Below are positions 32,496 through 45,943 of a stretch of DNA of 64,000 nucleotides, piece after piece (the stretch's first letter is position 1; every line of letters starts with the position of its first letter). The stretch comes from Blastomussa wellsi (lineage: Eukaryota > Cnidaria > Anthozoa > Scleractinia > Plerogyridae), in assembly GCA_947652115.1 (NCBI GenBank), contig OX393568.1:11255447-11319446 (forward strand), read 5' to 3'. The position numbers were made by a program, and so were the translations under genes. The notes beneath the pieces are model-generated. The model saw nothing but the letters and a program-made list of their open reading frames with translations, was not told where the DNA came from and made no database searches.

Positions 32496-35400
32496 AATTC
32501 GTCTTCGAAAGAAGGGAGAAAGGGCTGCTTTATTTACCTTAATAACTGAATATTTCACTTTCTTGAGCGTAAATTTATTTTCAAGATGATTTTGCGTGTT
32601 ACAATTTGGCACTTACACCATAATCAGCCGTAACACTGAAACAATCGTCTCATGACCGGGTGCAACCGTTTCAGTATGAAAGAATATTATGGGATGTCTC
32701 TGAGTCAGTTCAACACGGCGAGGTCAACAGCGACTATTTACAATATTCATACTAAGTCTACAAGCAATTCTTCAATTCCAAACTTCCAACAGGCCAATCT
32801 TTGGAAGGTCGGCCACAACTCACGCCAGTATATACGCTTTAGCTAAGAATTGCTTGTAGACTTAGCTTCGCGCCTGGCTCTGTGTTTCCCCCAATCACTA
32901 AGTTTAACCGCCAGCGTCATAAACGCTCTAAGCGATCTCGGGGCAACAACTTTTCTCGGTTCTTTGAGATAAGGTATAGACTTGCGTGTTTCCAGACTTA
33001 ATGATGTCCTTCTAACAACCAGGCGGGCACAAGCATCTTAGTGAATATGTCAGCCAGTCTTCTGGCAAAAATAGATTCCGAGCTGCAAGATAGGCTTGTT
33101 GGCAGGAGAGCGCCACTGACACTTTGCGCGTCAAAATAGTAAGTCACAATGCTCTTTCTCTTTACGTCTATATACTCCACTGCGGGAAAACAGGTACACT
33201 TGGGGATGACAGATTGTCACCGCCTTTGGGATTGGAAAACTCCTTCTGGTTGCACGCCAATTTCTGTTTTGCGCTTTGGTTCCACCAGTTTCAGAACACT
33301 TCAATCATTCTTTTTTTTTCCTTTCCCATAACTTCCTTTTTTCAACTATATTTTGCCTCACAACTGTGTTCGTTTCGGTGTACTTTCTTCTGGCCACGGC
33401 TTACTCGGCCTATAGAAAACAACATCCAAACTGGAAATTCTTACCATGGAAAAGCCTGGGATGGTGCACAGAAATTTTCCTCCCAGCCATTCGCTCAAAT
33501 TTCTCAATCGCCCTGACAAACTCGGATCCGGGTTTCGTGGGAGGCACGATTTCCTCCTTCAGATTCTCAGTACGATCGAATGGGTGCCTCTTTTGGTCCA
33601 AGGTAAAGAAGTCAGAAGTGAAACAATGGCTAACGCTTATCACGGGCGCCGCCGCGTTAGGGCGTTCAAAAAGAAAATCATCTAGATCATCTTTACACTT
33701 TTCAAGTAAATGCAATTAAAAAAAATTAAACTACTTTTAAAACACTTTTAAGAACCTTTTAAAAAATTCGTTTAACTATTTCTACATGGGGAATACGTCT
33801 ATTATCCATGTATTCTAGCTTTGCATGCCTGGAACTAGATGACTTAAGTTGTTGTTTCAATTTGAAGGCCACAACGAAAGTGCCGCTTTTGGCTGAGTAC
33901 GTTATCGCATATCAAATGAGAGTGTACTACAAGTTACAAAAGGACTCCAAACGAACAATAGATCGACCTGTAAAATGCACGAACTGCTAAGTTGAACAAA
34001 ACGTTTTTGCAAGTATTCATCAGTTTGCGTATTCAAATTTGGACGAAGTTTCTTGCAGTAAAACATCTCGTAAATTAAGCATAAACACTGAAATTTCCAT
34101 GACGTTTTCTATCTCAAAAAGTGAAAATCGTTTGATTAATATTAGCAACGCATAAATCAGTCCCATATATCATCCTTGACGGGTGTTTCTCATTGCTGGA
34201 TAGTCCATAACACAAAATCATATGAAGTCACTCATTACCGGCGTAACGGGACAAAAATGTTGCGCTCTACGCTAAGCTTCGAGGCTTTAGTAAAGTGGAG
34301 TTGACAGTCTTGAAATAGGTTTCACTGTCGGCGAAAAAATGCTGCATTTCCAATCCCAAGCGCACTTTAACTGAGCTCACAATCCGACTCGATCAGTTGA
34401 CTTCCGGCGGAAATAAATTATTGCCAACTATAAAAAAACCTAATTTTTTGCTAGCAACCCAAGGGATTTCAGAGATGGCCGAGCGAAATCGCTGGCGGAC
34501 CGTTGATTCTGCATGGTCATCTCCGACTCGCGGGTTAAAATCTGCCTGCACAGGGATAGCCTTATATGGCTTGGGGGCCGGGTAGCCCAACCCCCCGTTT
34601 GGACTTGAAACTGCGACCGCTGAGTCGGGTTTTTTTTTTCTGAATTTTTTTTTAATTTTATTTATTGATTGATTGATTGATTGATTGGTTTTCGTATTAA
34701 GGGACCAAAGAAAAAGCGCGCGCATGTGCAGCACGCAAACCTTGTTATTGGACACCTTACAAAAATCGTCTCCAGTAATTTGTGGCTCACAAAAATCGTC
34801 TTACAAATCCAGTAATTTGTGGCTTATTAAAATCGTCTTAAAAAAAGTAATTTGTGGCTGAAAAAATCACTTTACAAATCCAGAATTTTTGGCTTACAAA
34901 ATTCGTCTTACAAATCCAGTAATCACTCGATCGATCGGACTGAAAAATACACGTGCTTAACAATTGACGACAAAGAATGCCTATGATTATAATAAGAACG
35001 AAAATTGGTGGTTTTCATGTCACGCAAGTATCACGCACGTAAGAAATAAAATCGCTTACCATTCAATAAATTGAGTCAAGAAATTGAAATATCACGGAAG
35101 AGTAATAAATAAAGAACGTGGCAAAGTTTAGGGAACTCGAGTTATTCGGCAAAGTGTATAACTGAAAATTATAGTGCTTAGTATGGAGACGCCATATGCA
35201 TGTTTGTGCCCCTCTGGGGAATTCCAACATGGCGGCCGGAAACCAGTGGAAACATTTGGAGTTTACTTTGGCTCTCTCAAAACGTTTCTTCTCGTTGTTA
35301 AACTTGAAAACATTCGCATAGACACTTCCCTCGATATATCGGCTACTCAGAACTCGAAAAGATAAGGCGAATCGATATTTTCGCGCACGTAACATGTTAC

Positions 35401-35857
35401 CCAGAAACAATGCCGATGTCAGCCATTGTGAAAAATCTCAAATTCAAACTGTTCTATTTTCAAAACAAAGCCGTCTACCGAGCTGAAAACAGGCCAGCAG
35501 ATAATGTTTAAAAATGACTTTTACCTGAGGAAGTTGAAAACTCAAAATGTTTGATTTTAGTTTTTTCTGACGTCACGTGAAAACCAAGAATTGGACTTCA
35601 AAAGTTGAATCTCTGTTAGACCTGTTAAAAGAGGCGACTACGTTACTCGACAATATTTGTATTGTAACAACAATGTAACAACAACAACTTGCAATTGCGA
35701 TTAGTTGGTCTCTGAGATAAACATGAACAGCTGCCCAAAAAAAGTCCGCCATGTCTCCTTTCCCGGACTGAACGGGAGATAGTCCATAATGACCATCCCC
35801 AGAAGAACGTGGTAGTCACCCTGTAACGCAATTGTGACAAGTTACGATAGCGCGCCA
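32496..35857 (+). repeat. Macrosatellite unit 11 (3362 bp)
   Basis: This is the first of five consecutive units of exactly 3362 bp. It has GAGCGTAAAT and TCAAGATGAT inside the 78-bp segment, a private GGCAAAAATAGATTCC near 33064, AAAACAACATCC, the short ATCATCT-duplication allele and the 16-bp 3' deletion with GAGTTATTCGG. Confidence 0.97.
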
Positions 35858-38800
35858 AATTCGTCTTCGAAAGAAGGGAGAAAGGGCTGCTTTATTTACC
35901 TTAATAACTGAATATTTCACTTTCTTGAGCGTAAATTTATTTTCAAGATGATTTTGCGTGTTACAATTTGGCACTTACACCATAATCAGCCGTAACACTG
36001 AAACAATCGTCTCATGACCGGGTGCAACCGTTTCAGTATGAAAGAATATTATGGGATGTCTCTGAGTCAGTTCAACACGGCGAGGTCAACAGCGACTATT
36101 TACAATATTCATACTAAGTCTACAAGCAATTCTTCAATTCCAAACTTCCAACAGGCCAATCTTTGGAAGGTCGGCCACAACTCACGCCAGTATATACGCT
36201 TTAGCTAAGAATTGCTTGTAGACTTAGCTTCGCGCCTGGCTCTGTGTTTCCCCCAATCACTAAGTTTAACCGCCAGCGTCATAAACGCTCTAAGCGATCT
36301 CGGGGCAACAACTTTTCTCGGTTCTTTGAGATAAGGTATAGACTTGCGTGTTTCCAGACTTAATGATGTCCTTCTAACAACCAGGCGGGCACAAGCATCT
36401 TAGTGAATATGTCAGCCAGTCTTCTGGCAAAAAAAGATTCCGAGCTGCAAGATAGGCTTGTTGGCAGGAGAGCGCCACTGACACTTTGCGCGTCAAAATA
36501 GTAAGTCACAATGCTCTTTCTCTTTACGTCTATATACTCCACTGCGGGAAAACAGGTACACTTGGGGATGACAGATTGTCACCGCCTTTGGGATTGGAAA
36601 ACTCCTTCTGGTTGCACGCCAATTTCTGTTTTGCGCTTTGGTTCCACCAGTTTCAGAACACTTCAATCATTCTTTTTTTTTCCTTTCCCATAACTTCCTT
36701 TTTTCAACTATATTTTGCCTCACAACTGTGTTCGTTTCGGTGTACTTTCTTCTGGCCACGGCTTACTCGGCCTATAGAAAACAACATCCAAACTGGAAAT
36801 TCTTACCATGGAAAAGCCTGGGATGGTGCACAGAAATTTTCCTCCCAGCCATTCGCTCAAATTTCTCAATCGCCCTGACAAACTCGGATCCGGGTTTCGT
36901 GGGAGGCACGATTTCCTCCTTCAGATTCTCAGTACGATCGAATGGGTGCCTCTTTTGGTCCAAGGTAAAGAAGTCAGAAGTGAAACAATGGCTAACGCTT
37001 ATCACGGGCGCCGCCGCGTTAGGGCGTTCAAAAAGAAAATCATCTAGATCATCTTTACACTTTTCAAGTAAATGCAATTAAAAAAAATTAAACTACTTTT
37101 AAAACACTTTTAAGAACCTTTTAAAAAATTCGTTTAACTATTTCTACATGGGGAATACGTCTATTATCCATGTATTCTAGCTTTGCATGCCTGGAACTAG
37201 ATGACTTAAGTTGTTGTTTCAATTTGAAGGCCACAACGAAAGTGCCGCTTTTGGCTGAGTACGTTATCGCATATCAAATGAGAGTGTACTACAAGTTACA
37301 AAAGGACTCCAAACGAACAATAGATCGACCTGTAAAATGCACGAACTGCTAAGTTGAACAAAACGTTTTTGCAAGTATTCATCAGTTTGCGTATTCAAAT
37401 TTGGACGAAGTTTCTTGCAGTAAAACATCTCGTAAATTAAGCATAAACACTGAAATTTCCATGACGTTTTCTATCTCAAAAAGTGAAAATCGTTTGATTA
37501 ATATTAGCAACGCATAAATCAGTCCCATATATCATCCTTGACGGGTGTTTCTCATTGCTGGATAGTCCATAACACAAAATCATATGAAGTCACTCATTAC
37601 CGGCGTAACGGGACAAAAATGTTGCGCTCTACGCTAAGCTTCGAGGCTTTAGTAAAGTGGAGTTGACAGTCTTGAAATAGGTTTCACTGTCGGCGAAAAA
37701 ATGCTGCATTTCCAATCCCAAGCGCACTTTAACTGAGCTCACAATCCGACTCGATCAGTTGACTTCCGGCGGAAATGAATTATTGCCAACTATAAAAAAA
37801 CCTAATTTTTTGCTAGCAACCCAAGGGATTTCAGAGATGGCCGAGCGAAATCGCTGGCGGACCGTTGATTCTGCATGGTCATCTCCGACTCGCGGGTTAA
37901 AATCTGCCTGCACAGGGATAGCCTTATATGGCTTGGGGGCCGGGTAGCCCAACCCCCCGTTTGGACTTGAAACTGCGACCGCTGAGTCGGGTTTTTTTTT
38001 TCTGAATTTTTTTTTAATTTTATTTATTGATTGATTGATTGATTGATTGGTTTTCGTATTAAGGGACCAAAGAAAAAGCGCGCGCATGTGCAGCACGCAA
38101 ACCTTGTTATTGGACACCTTACAAAAATCGTCTCCAGTAATTTGTGGCTCACAAAAATCGTCTTACAAATCCAGTAATTTGTGGCTTATTAAAATCGTCT
38201 TAAAAAAAGTAATTTGTGGCTGAAAAAATCACTTTACAAATCCAGAATTTTTGGCTTACAAAATTCGTCTTACAAATCCAGTAATCACTCGATCGATCGG
38301 ACTGAAAAATACACGTGCTTAACAATTGACGACAAAGAATGCCTATGATTATAATAAGAACGAAAATTGGTGGTTTTCATGTCACGCAAGTATCACGCAC
38401 GTAAGAAATAAAATCGCTTACCATTCAATAAATTGAGTCAAGAAATTGAAATATCACGGAAGAGTAATAAATAAAGAACGTGGCAAAGTTTAGGGAACTC
38501 GAGTTATTCGGCAAAGTGTATAACTGAAAATTATAGTGCTTAGTATGGAGACGCCATATGCATGTTTGTGCCCCTCTGGGGAATTCCAACATGGCGGCCG
38601 GAAACCAGTGGAAACATTTGGAGTTTACTTTGGCTCTCTCAAAACGTTTCTTCTCGTTGTTAAACTTGAAAACATTCGCATAGACACTTCCCTCGATATA
38701 TCGGCTACTCAGAACTCGAAAAGATAAGGCGAATCGATATTTTCGCGCACGTAACATGTTACCCAGAAACAATGCCGATGTCAGCCATTGTGAAAAATCT

Positions 38801-39219
38801 CAAATTCAAACTGTTCTATTTTCAAAACAAAGCCGTCTACCGAGCTGAAAACAGGCCAGCAGATAATGTTTAAAAATGACTTTTACCTGAGGAAGTTGAA
38901 AACTCAAAATGTTTGATTTTAGTTTTTTCTGACGTCACGTGAAAACCAAGAATTGGACTTCAAAAGTTGAATCTCTGTTAGACCTGTTAAAAGAGGCGAC
39001 TACGTTACTCGACAATATTTGTATTGTAACAACACTGTAACAACAACAACTTGCAATTGCGATTAGTTGGTCTCTGAGATAAACATGAACAGCTGCCCAA
39101 ACAAAGTCCGCCATGTCTCCTTTCCCGGACTGAACGGGAGATAGTCCATAATAACCATCCCCAGAAGAACGTGGTAGTCACCCTGTAACGCAATTGTGAC
39201 AAGTTACGATAGCGCGCCA
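35858..39219 (+). repeat. Macrosatellite unit 12 (3362 bp)
   Basis: Nearly identical to unit 11 through its length, including GAGTTATTCGG and AAAACAACATCC. It differs in the poly-A stretch near 36426 and has GGAAATGAATTATTG where unit 11 has GGAAATAAATTATTG. Its last few hundred bases match unit 13 rather than unit 11 (ACAACACTGTAAC, CAAACAAAGTCC). Confidence 0.97.
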
Positions 39220-42200
39220 AATTCGTCTTCGAAAGAAGGGAGAAAGGGCTGCTTTATTTACCTTAATAACTGAATATTTCACTTTCTTGAGCCTAAATTT
39301 ATTTTCAAGTTGATTTTGCGTGTTACAATTTGGCACTTACACCATAATCAGCCGTAACACTGAAACAATCGTCTCATGACCGGGAGCAACCGTTTCAGTA
39401 TGAAAGAATATTATGGGATGTCGCTGAGTCAGTTCAACACGGCGAGGTCAACAGCGAGTATTTCCAATATTCATACTAAGTCTACAAGCAATTCTTCAAT
39501 TCCAAACTTCCAACAGGCCAATCTTTGGAAGGTCGGCCACAACTCACGCCAGTATATACGCTTTAGCTAAGAATTGCTTGTAGACTTAGCTTCGCGCCTG
39601 GCTCTGTGTTTCCCCAAATCACTAAGTTTAACCGCCAGCGTCATAAACGCTCTCAGCGATCTCGGGGCAACAACTTTTCTCGGTTCTTTGAGATAAGGTA
39701 TAGACTTGCGTGTTTCCAGACTTAATGATGTCCTTCTAACAACCAGGCGGGCACAAGCATCTTAGTGAATATGTCAGCCAGTCTTCTGGCAAAAAAAGAT
39801 TCCGAGCTGCAAGATAGGCTTGTTGGCAGGAGAGCGCCACTGACACTTTGCGCGTCAAAATAGTAAGTCACAATGCTCTTTCTCTTTACGTCTATATACT
39901 CCACTGCGGGAAAACAGGTACACTTGGGGATGACAGATTGTCACCGGCTTTGGGATTGGAAAACTCCTTCTGGTTGCACGCCAATTTCTGTTTTGCGCTT
40001 TGGTTCCACCAGTTTCAGAACACTTCAATCATTCTTTTTTTTTCCTTTCCCATAACTTCCTTTTTTCAACTATATTTTGCCTCACAACTGTGTTCGTTTC
40101 GGTGTACTTTCTTCTGGCCACGGCTTACTCGGCCTATAGAAACCATCATCCAAACTGGAAATTCTTACCATGGAAAAGCCTGGGATGGTGTACGGAAATT
40201 TTCCTCCCAGCCTTTCGCTCAAATTTCTCAATCGCCCTGACAAACTCGGATCCGGGTTTCGTGGGAGGCACGATTTCCTCCTTCAGATTCTCAGTACGAT
40301 CGAATGGGTGCCTCTTTTGGTCCAAGGTAAAGAAGTCAGAAGTGAAACAATGGCTAACGCTTATCACGGGCGCCGCCGCGTTAGGGCGTTCAAAAAGAAA
40401 ATCATCTAGATCATCTTTACACTTTTCAAGTAAATGCAATTAAAAAAAATTAAACTACTTTTAAAACACTTTTAAGAACCTTTTAAAAAATTCGTTTAAC
40501 TATTTCTACATGGGGAATACGTCTATTATCCATGTATTCTAGCTTTGCATGCCTGGAACTAGATGACTTAAGTTGTTGTTTCAATTTGAAGGCCACAACG
40601 AAAGTGCCGCTTTTGGCTGAGTACGTTATCGCATATCAAATGAGAGTGTACTACAAGTTACAAAAGGACTCCAAACGAACAATAGATCGACCTGTAAAAT
40701 GCACGAACTGCTAAGTTGAACAAAACGTTTTTGCAAGTATTCATCAGTTTGCGTATTCAAATTTGGACGAAGTTTCTTGCAGTAAAACATCTCGTAAATT
40801 AAGCATAAACACTGAAATTTCCATGACGTTTTCTATCTCAAAAAGTGAAAATCGTTTGATTAATATTAGCAACGCATAAATCAGTCCCATATATCATCCT
40901 TGACGGGTGTTTCTCATTGCTGGATAGTCCATAACACAAAATCATATGAAGTCACTCATTACCGGCGTAACGGGACAAAAATGTTGCGCTCTACGCTAAG
41001 CTTCGAGGCTTTAGTAAAGTGGAGTTGACAGTCTTGAAATAGGTTTCACTGTCGGCGAAAAAATGCTGCATTTCCAATCCCAAGCGCACTTTAACTGAGC
41101 TCACAATCCGACTCGATCAGTTGACTTCCGGCGGAAATGAATTATTGCCAACTATAAAAAAACCTAATTTTTTGCTAGCAACCCAAGGGATTTCAGAGAT
41201 GGCCGAGCGAAATCGCTGGCGGACCGTTGATTCTGCATGGTCATCTCCGACTCGCGGGTTAAAATCTGCCTGCACAGGGATAGCCTTATATGGCTTGGGG
41301 GCCGGGTAGCCCAACCCCCCGTTTGGACTTGAAACTGCGACCGCTGAGTCGGGTTTTTTTTTTCTGAATTTTTTTTTAATTTTATTTATTGATTGATTGA
41401 TTGATTGATTGGTTTTCGTATTAAGGGACCAAAGAAAAAGCGCGCGCATGTGCAGCACGCAAACCTTGTTATTGGACACCTTACAAAAATCGTCTCCAGT
41501 AATTTGTGGCTCACAAAAATCGTCTTACAAATCCAGTAATTTGTGGCTTATTAAAATCGTCTTAAAAAAAGTAATTTGTGGCTGAAAAAATCACTTTACA
41601 AATCCAGAATTTTTGGCTTACAAAATTCGTCTTACAAATCCAGTAATCACTCGATCGATCGGACTGAAAAATACACGTGCTTAACAATTGACGACAAAGA
41701 ATGCCTATGATTATAATAAGAACGAAAATTGGTGGTTTTCATGTCACGCAAGTATCACGCACGTAAGAAATAAAATCGCTTACCATTCAATAAATTGAGT
41801 CAAGAAATTGAAATATCACGGAAGAGTAATAAATAAAGAACGTGGCAAAGTTTAGGGAACTCGAGTCATTCGGCAAAGTGTATAACTGAAAATTATAGTG
41901 CTTAGTATGGAGACGCCATATGCATGTTTGTGCCCCTCTGGGGAATTCCAACATGGCGGCCGGAAACCAGTGGAAACATTTGGAGTTTACTTTGGCTCTC
42001 TCAAAACGTTTCTTCTCGTTGTTAAACTTGAAAACATTCGCATAGACACTTCCCTCGATATATCGGCTACTCAGAACTCGAAAAGATAAGGCGAATCGAT
42101 ATTTTCGCGCACGTAACATGTTACCCAGAAACAATGCCGATGTCAGCCATTGTGAAAAATCTCAAATTCAAACTGTTCTATTTTCAAAACAAAGCCGTCT

Positions 42201-42581
42201 ACCGAGCTGAAAACAGGCCAGCAGATAATGTTTAAAAATGACTTTTACCTGAGGAAGTTGAAAACTCAAAATGTTTGATTTTAGTTTTTTCTGACGTCAC
42301 GTGAAAACCAAGAATTGGACTTCAAAAGTTGAATCTCTGTTAGACCTGTTAAAAGAGGCGACTACGTTACTCGACAATATTTGTATTGTAACAACACTGT
42401 AACAACAACAACTTGCAATTGCGATTAGTTGGTCTCTGAGATAAACATGAACAGCTGCCCAAACAAAGTCCGCCATGTCTCCTTTCCCGGACTGAACGGG
42501 AGATAGTCCATAATAACCATCCCCAGAAGAACGTGGTAGTCACCCTGTAACGCAATTGTGACAAGTTACGATAGCGCGCCA
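39220..42581 (+). repeat. Macrosatellite unit 13 (3362 bp)
   Basis: First of three almost identical copies (13-15). Characteristic alleles are TATTTCCAATATTC inside the left inverted-repeat flank, GGTGTACGGAAAT near 40189, and GAGTCATTCGG. The 78-bp segment is present and the short repair-like allele is used. Confidence 0.97.
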
Positions 42582-45500
42582 AATTCGTCTTCGAAAGAAG
42601 GGAGAAAGGGCTGCTTTATTTACCTTAATAACTGAATATTTCACTTTCTTGAGCCTAAATTTATTTTCAAGTTGATTTTGCGTGTTACAATTTGGCACTT
42701 ACACCATAATCAGCCGTAACACTGAAACAATCGTCTCATGACCGGGAGCAACCGTTTCAGTATGAAAGAATATTATGGGATGTCGCTGAGTCAGTTCAAC
42801 ACGGCGAGGTCAACAGCGAGTATTTCCAATATTCATACTAAGTCTACAAGCAATTCTTCAATTCCAAACTTCCAACAGGCCAATCTTTGGAAGGTCGGCC
42901 ACAACTCACGCCAGTATATACGCTTTAGCTAAGAATTGCTTGTAGACTTAGCTTCGCGCCTGGCTCTGTGTTTCCCCAAATCACTAAGTTTAACCGCCAG
43001 CGTCATAAACGCTCTCAGCGATCTCGGGGCAACAACTTTTCTCGGTTCTTTGAGATAAGGTATAGACTTGCGTGTTTCCAGACTTAATGATGTCCTTCTA
43101 ACAACCAGGCGGGCACAAGCATCTTAGTGAATATGTCAGCCAGTCTTCTGGCAAAAAAAGATTCCGAGCTGCAAGATAGGCTTGTTGGCAGGAGAGCGCC
43201 ACTGACACTTTGCGCGTCAAAATAGTAAGTCACAATGCTCTTTCTCTTTACGTCTATATACTCCACTGCGGGAAAACAGGTACACTTGGGGATGACAGAT
43301 TGTCACCGGCTTTGGGATTGGAAAACTCCTTCTGGTTGCACGCCAATTTCTGTTTTGCGCTTTGGTTCCACCAGTTTCAGAACACTTCAATCATTCTTTT
43401 TTTTTCCTTTCCCATAACTTCCTTTTTTCAACTATATTTTGCCTCACAACTGTGTTCGTTTCGGTGTACTTTCTTCTGGCCACGGCTTACTCGGCCTATA
43501 GAAACCATCATCCAAACTGGAAATTCTTACCATGGAAAAGCCTGGGATGGTGTACGGAAATTTTCCTCCCAGCCTTTCGCTCAAATTTCTCAATCGCCCT
43601 GACAAACTCGGATCCGGGTTTCGTGGGAGGCACGATTTCCTCCTTCAGATTCTCAGTACGATCGAATGGGTGCCTCTTTTGGTCCAAGGTAAAGAAGTCA
43701 GAAGTGAAACAATGGCTAACGCTTATCACGGGCGCCGCCGCGTTAGGGCGTTCAAAAAGAAAATCATCTAGATCATCTTTACACTTTTCAAGTAAATGCA
43801 ATTAAAAAAAATTAAACTACTTTTAAAACACTTTTAAGAACCTTTTAAAAAATTCGTTTAACTATTTCTACATGGGGAATACGTCTATTATCCATGTATT
43901 CTAGCTTTGCATGCCTGGAACTAGATGACTTAAGTTGTTGTTTCAATTTGAAGGCCACAACGAAAGTGCCGCTTTTGGCTGAGTACGTTATCGCATATCA
44001 AATGAGAGTGTACTACAAGTTACAAAAGGACTCCAAACGAACAATAGATCGACCTGTAAAATGCACGAACTGCTAAGTTGAACAAAACGTTTTTGCAAGT
44101 ATTCATCAGTTTGCGTATTCAAATTTGGACGAAGTTTCTTGCAGTAAAACATCTCGTAAATTAAGCATAAACACTGAAATTTCCATGACGTTTTCTATCT
44201 CAAAAAGTGAAAATCGTTTGATTAATATTAGCAACGCATAAATCAGTCCCATATATCATCCTTGACGGGTGTTTCTCATTGCTGGATAGTCCATAACACA
44301 AAATCATATGAAGTCACTCATTACCGGCGTAACGGGACAAAAATGTTGCGCTCTACGCTAAGCTTCGAGGCTTTAGTAAAGTGGAGTTGACAGTCTTGAA
44401 ATAGGTTTCCCTGTCGGCGAAAAAATGCTGCATTTCCAATCCCAAGCGCACTTTAACTGAGCTCACAATCCGACTCGATCAGTTGACTTCCGGCGGAAAT
44501 GAATTATTGCCAACTATAAAAAAACCTAATTTTTTGCTAGCAACCCAAGGGATTTCAGAGATGGCCGAGCGAAATCGCTGGCGGACCGTTGATTCTGCAT
44601 GGTCATCTCCGACTCGCGGGTTAAAATCTGCCTGCACAGGGATAGCCTTATATGGCTTGGGGGCCGGGTAGCCCAACCCCCCGTTTGGACTTGAAACTGC
44701 GACCGCTGAGTCGGGTTTTTTTTTTCTGAATTTTTTTTTAATTTTATTTATTGATTGATTGATTGATTGATTGGTTTTCGTATTAAGGGACCAAAGAAAA
44801 AGCGCGCGCATGTGCAGCACGCAAACCTTGTTATTGGACACCTTACAAAAATCGTCTCCAGTAATTTGTGGCTCACAAAAATCGTCTTACAAATCCAGTA
44901 ATTTGTGGCTTATTAAAATCGTCTTAAAAAAAGTAATTTGTGGCTGAAAAAATCACTTTACAAATCCAGAATTTTTGGCTTACAAAATTCGTCTTACAAA
45001 TCCAGTAATCACTCGATCGATCGGACTGAAAAATACACGTGCTTAACAATTGACGACAAAGAATGCCTATGATTATAATAAGAACGAAAATTGGTGGTTT
45101 TCATGTCACGCAAGTATCACGCACGTAAGAAATAAAATCGCTTACCATTCAATAAATTGAGTCAAGAAATTGAAATATCACGGAAGAGTAATAAATAAAG
45201 AACGTGGCAAAGTTTAGGGAACTCGAGTCATTCGGCAAAGTGTATAACTGAAAATTATAGTGCTTAGTATGGAGACGCCATATGCATGTTTGTGCCCCTC
45301 TGGGGAATTCCAACATGGCGGCCGGAAACCAGTGGAAACATTTGGAGTTTACTTTGGCTCTCTCAAAACGTTTCTTCTCGTTGTTAAACTTGAAAACATT
45401 CGCATAGACACTTCCCTCGATATATCGGCTACTCAGAACTCGAAAAGATAAGGCGAATCGATATTTTCGCGCACGTAACATGTTACCCAGAAACAATGCC

Positions 45501-45943
45501 GATGTCAGCCATTGTGAAAAATCTCAAATTCAAACTGTTCTATTTTCAAAACAAAGCCGTCTACCGAGCTGAAAACAGGCCAGCAGATAATGTTTAAAAA
45601 TGACTTTTACCTGAGGAAGTTGAAAACTCAAAATGTTTGATTTTAGTTTTTTCTGACGTCACGTGAAAACCAAGAATTGGACTTCAAAAGTTGAATCTCT
45701 GTTAGACCTGTTAAAAGAGGCGACTACGTTACTCGACAATATTTGTATTGTAACAACACTGTAACAACAACAACTTGCAATTGCGATTAGTTGGTCTCTG
45801 AGATAAACATGAACAGCTGCCCAAACAAAGTCCGCCATGTCTCCTTTCCCGGACTGAACGGGAGATAGTCCATAATAACCATCCCCAGAAGAACGTGGTA
45901 GTCACCCTGTAACGCAATTGTGACAAGTTACGATAGCGCGCCA
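42582..45943 (+). repeat. Macrosatellite unit 14 (3362 bp)
   Basis: I saw only one difference from units 13 and 15: C at 44410 (GGTTTCCCTG instead of GGTTTCACTG). Confidence 0.97.
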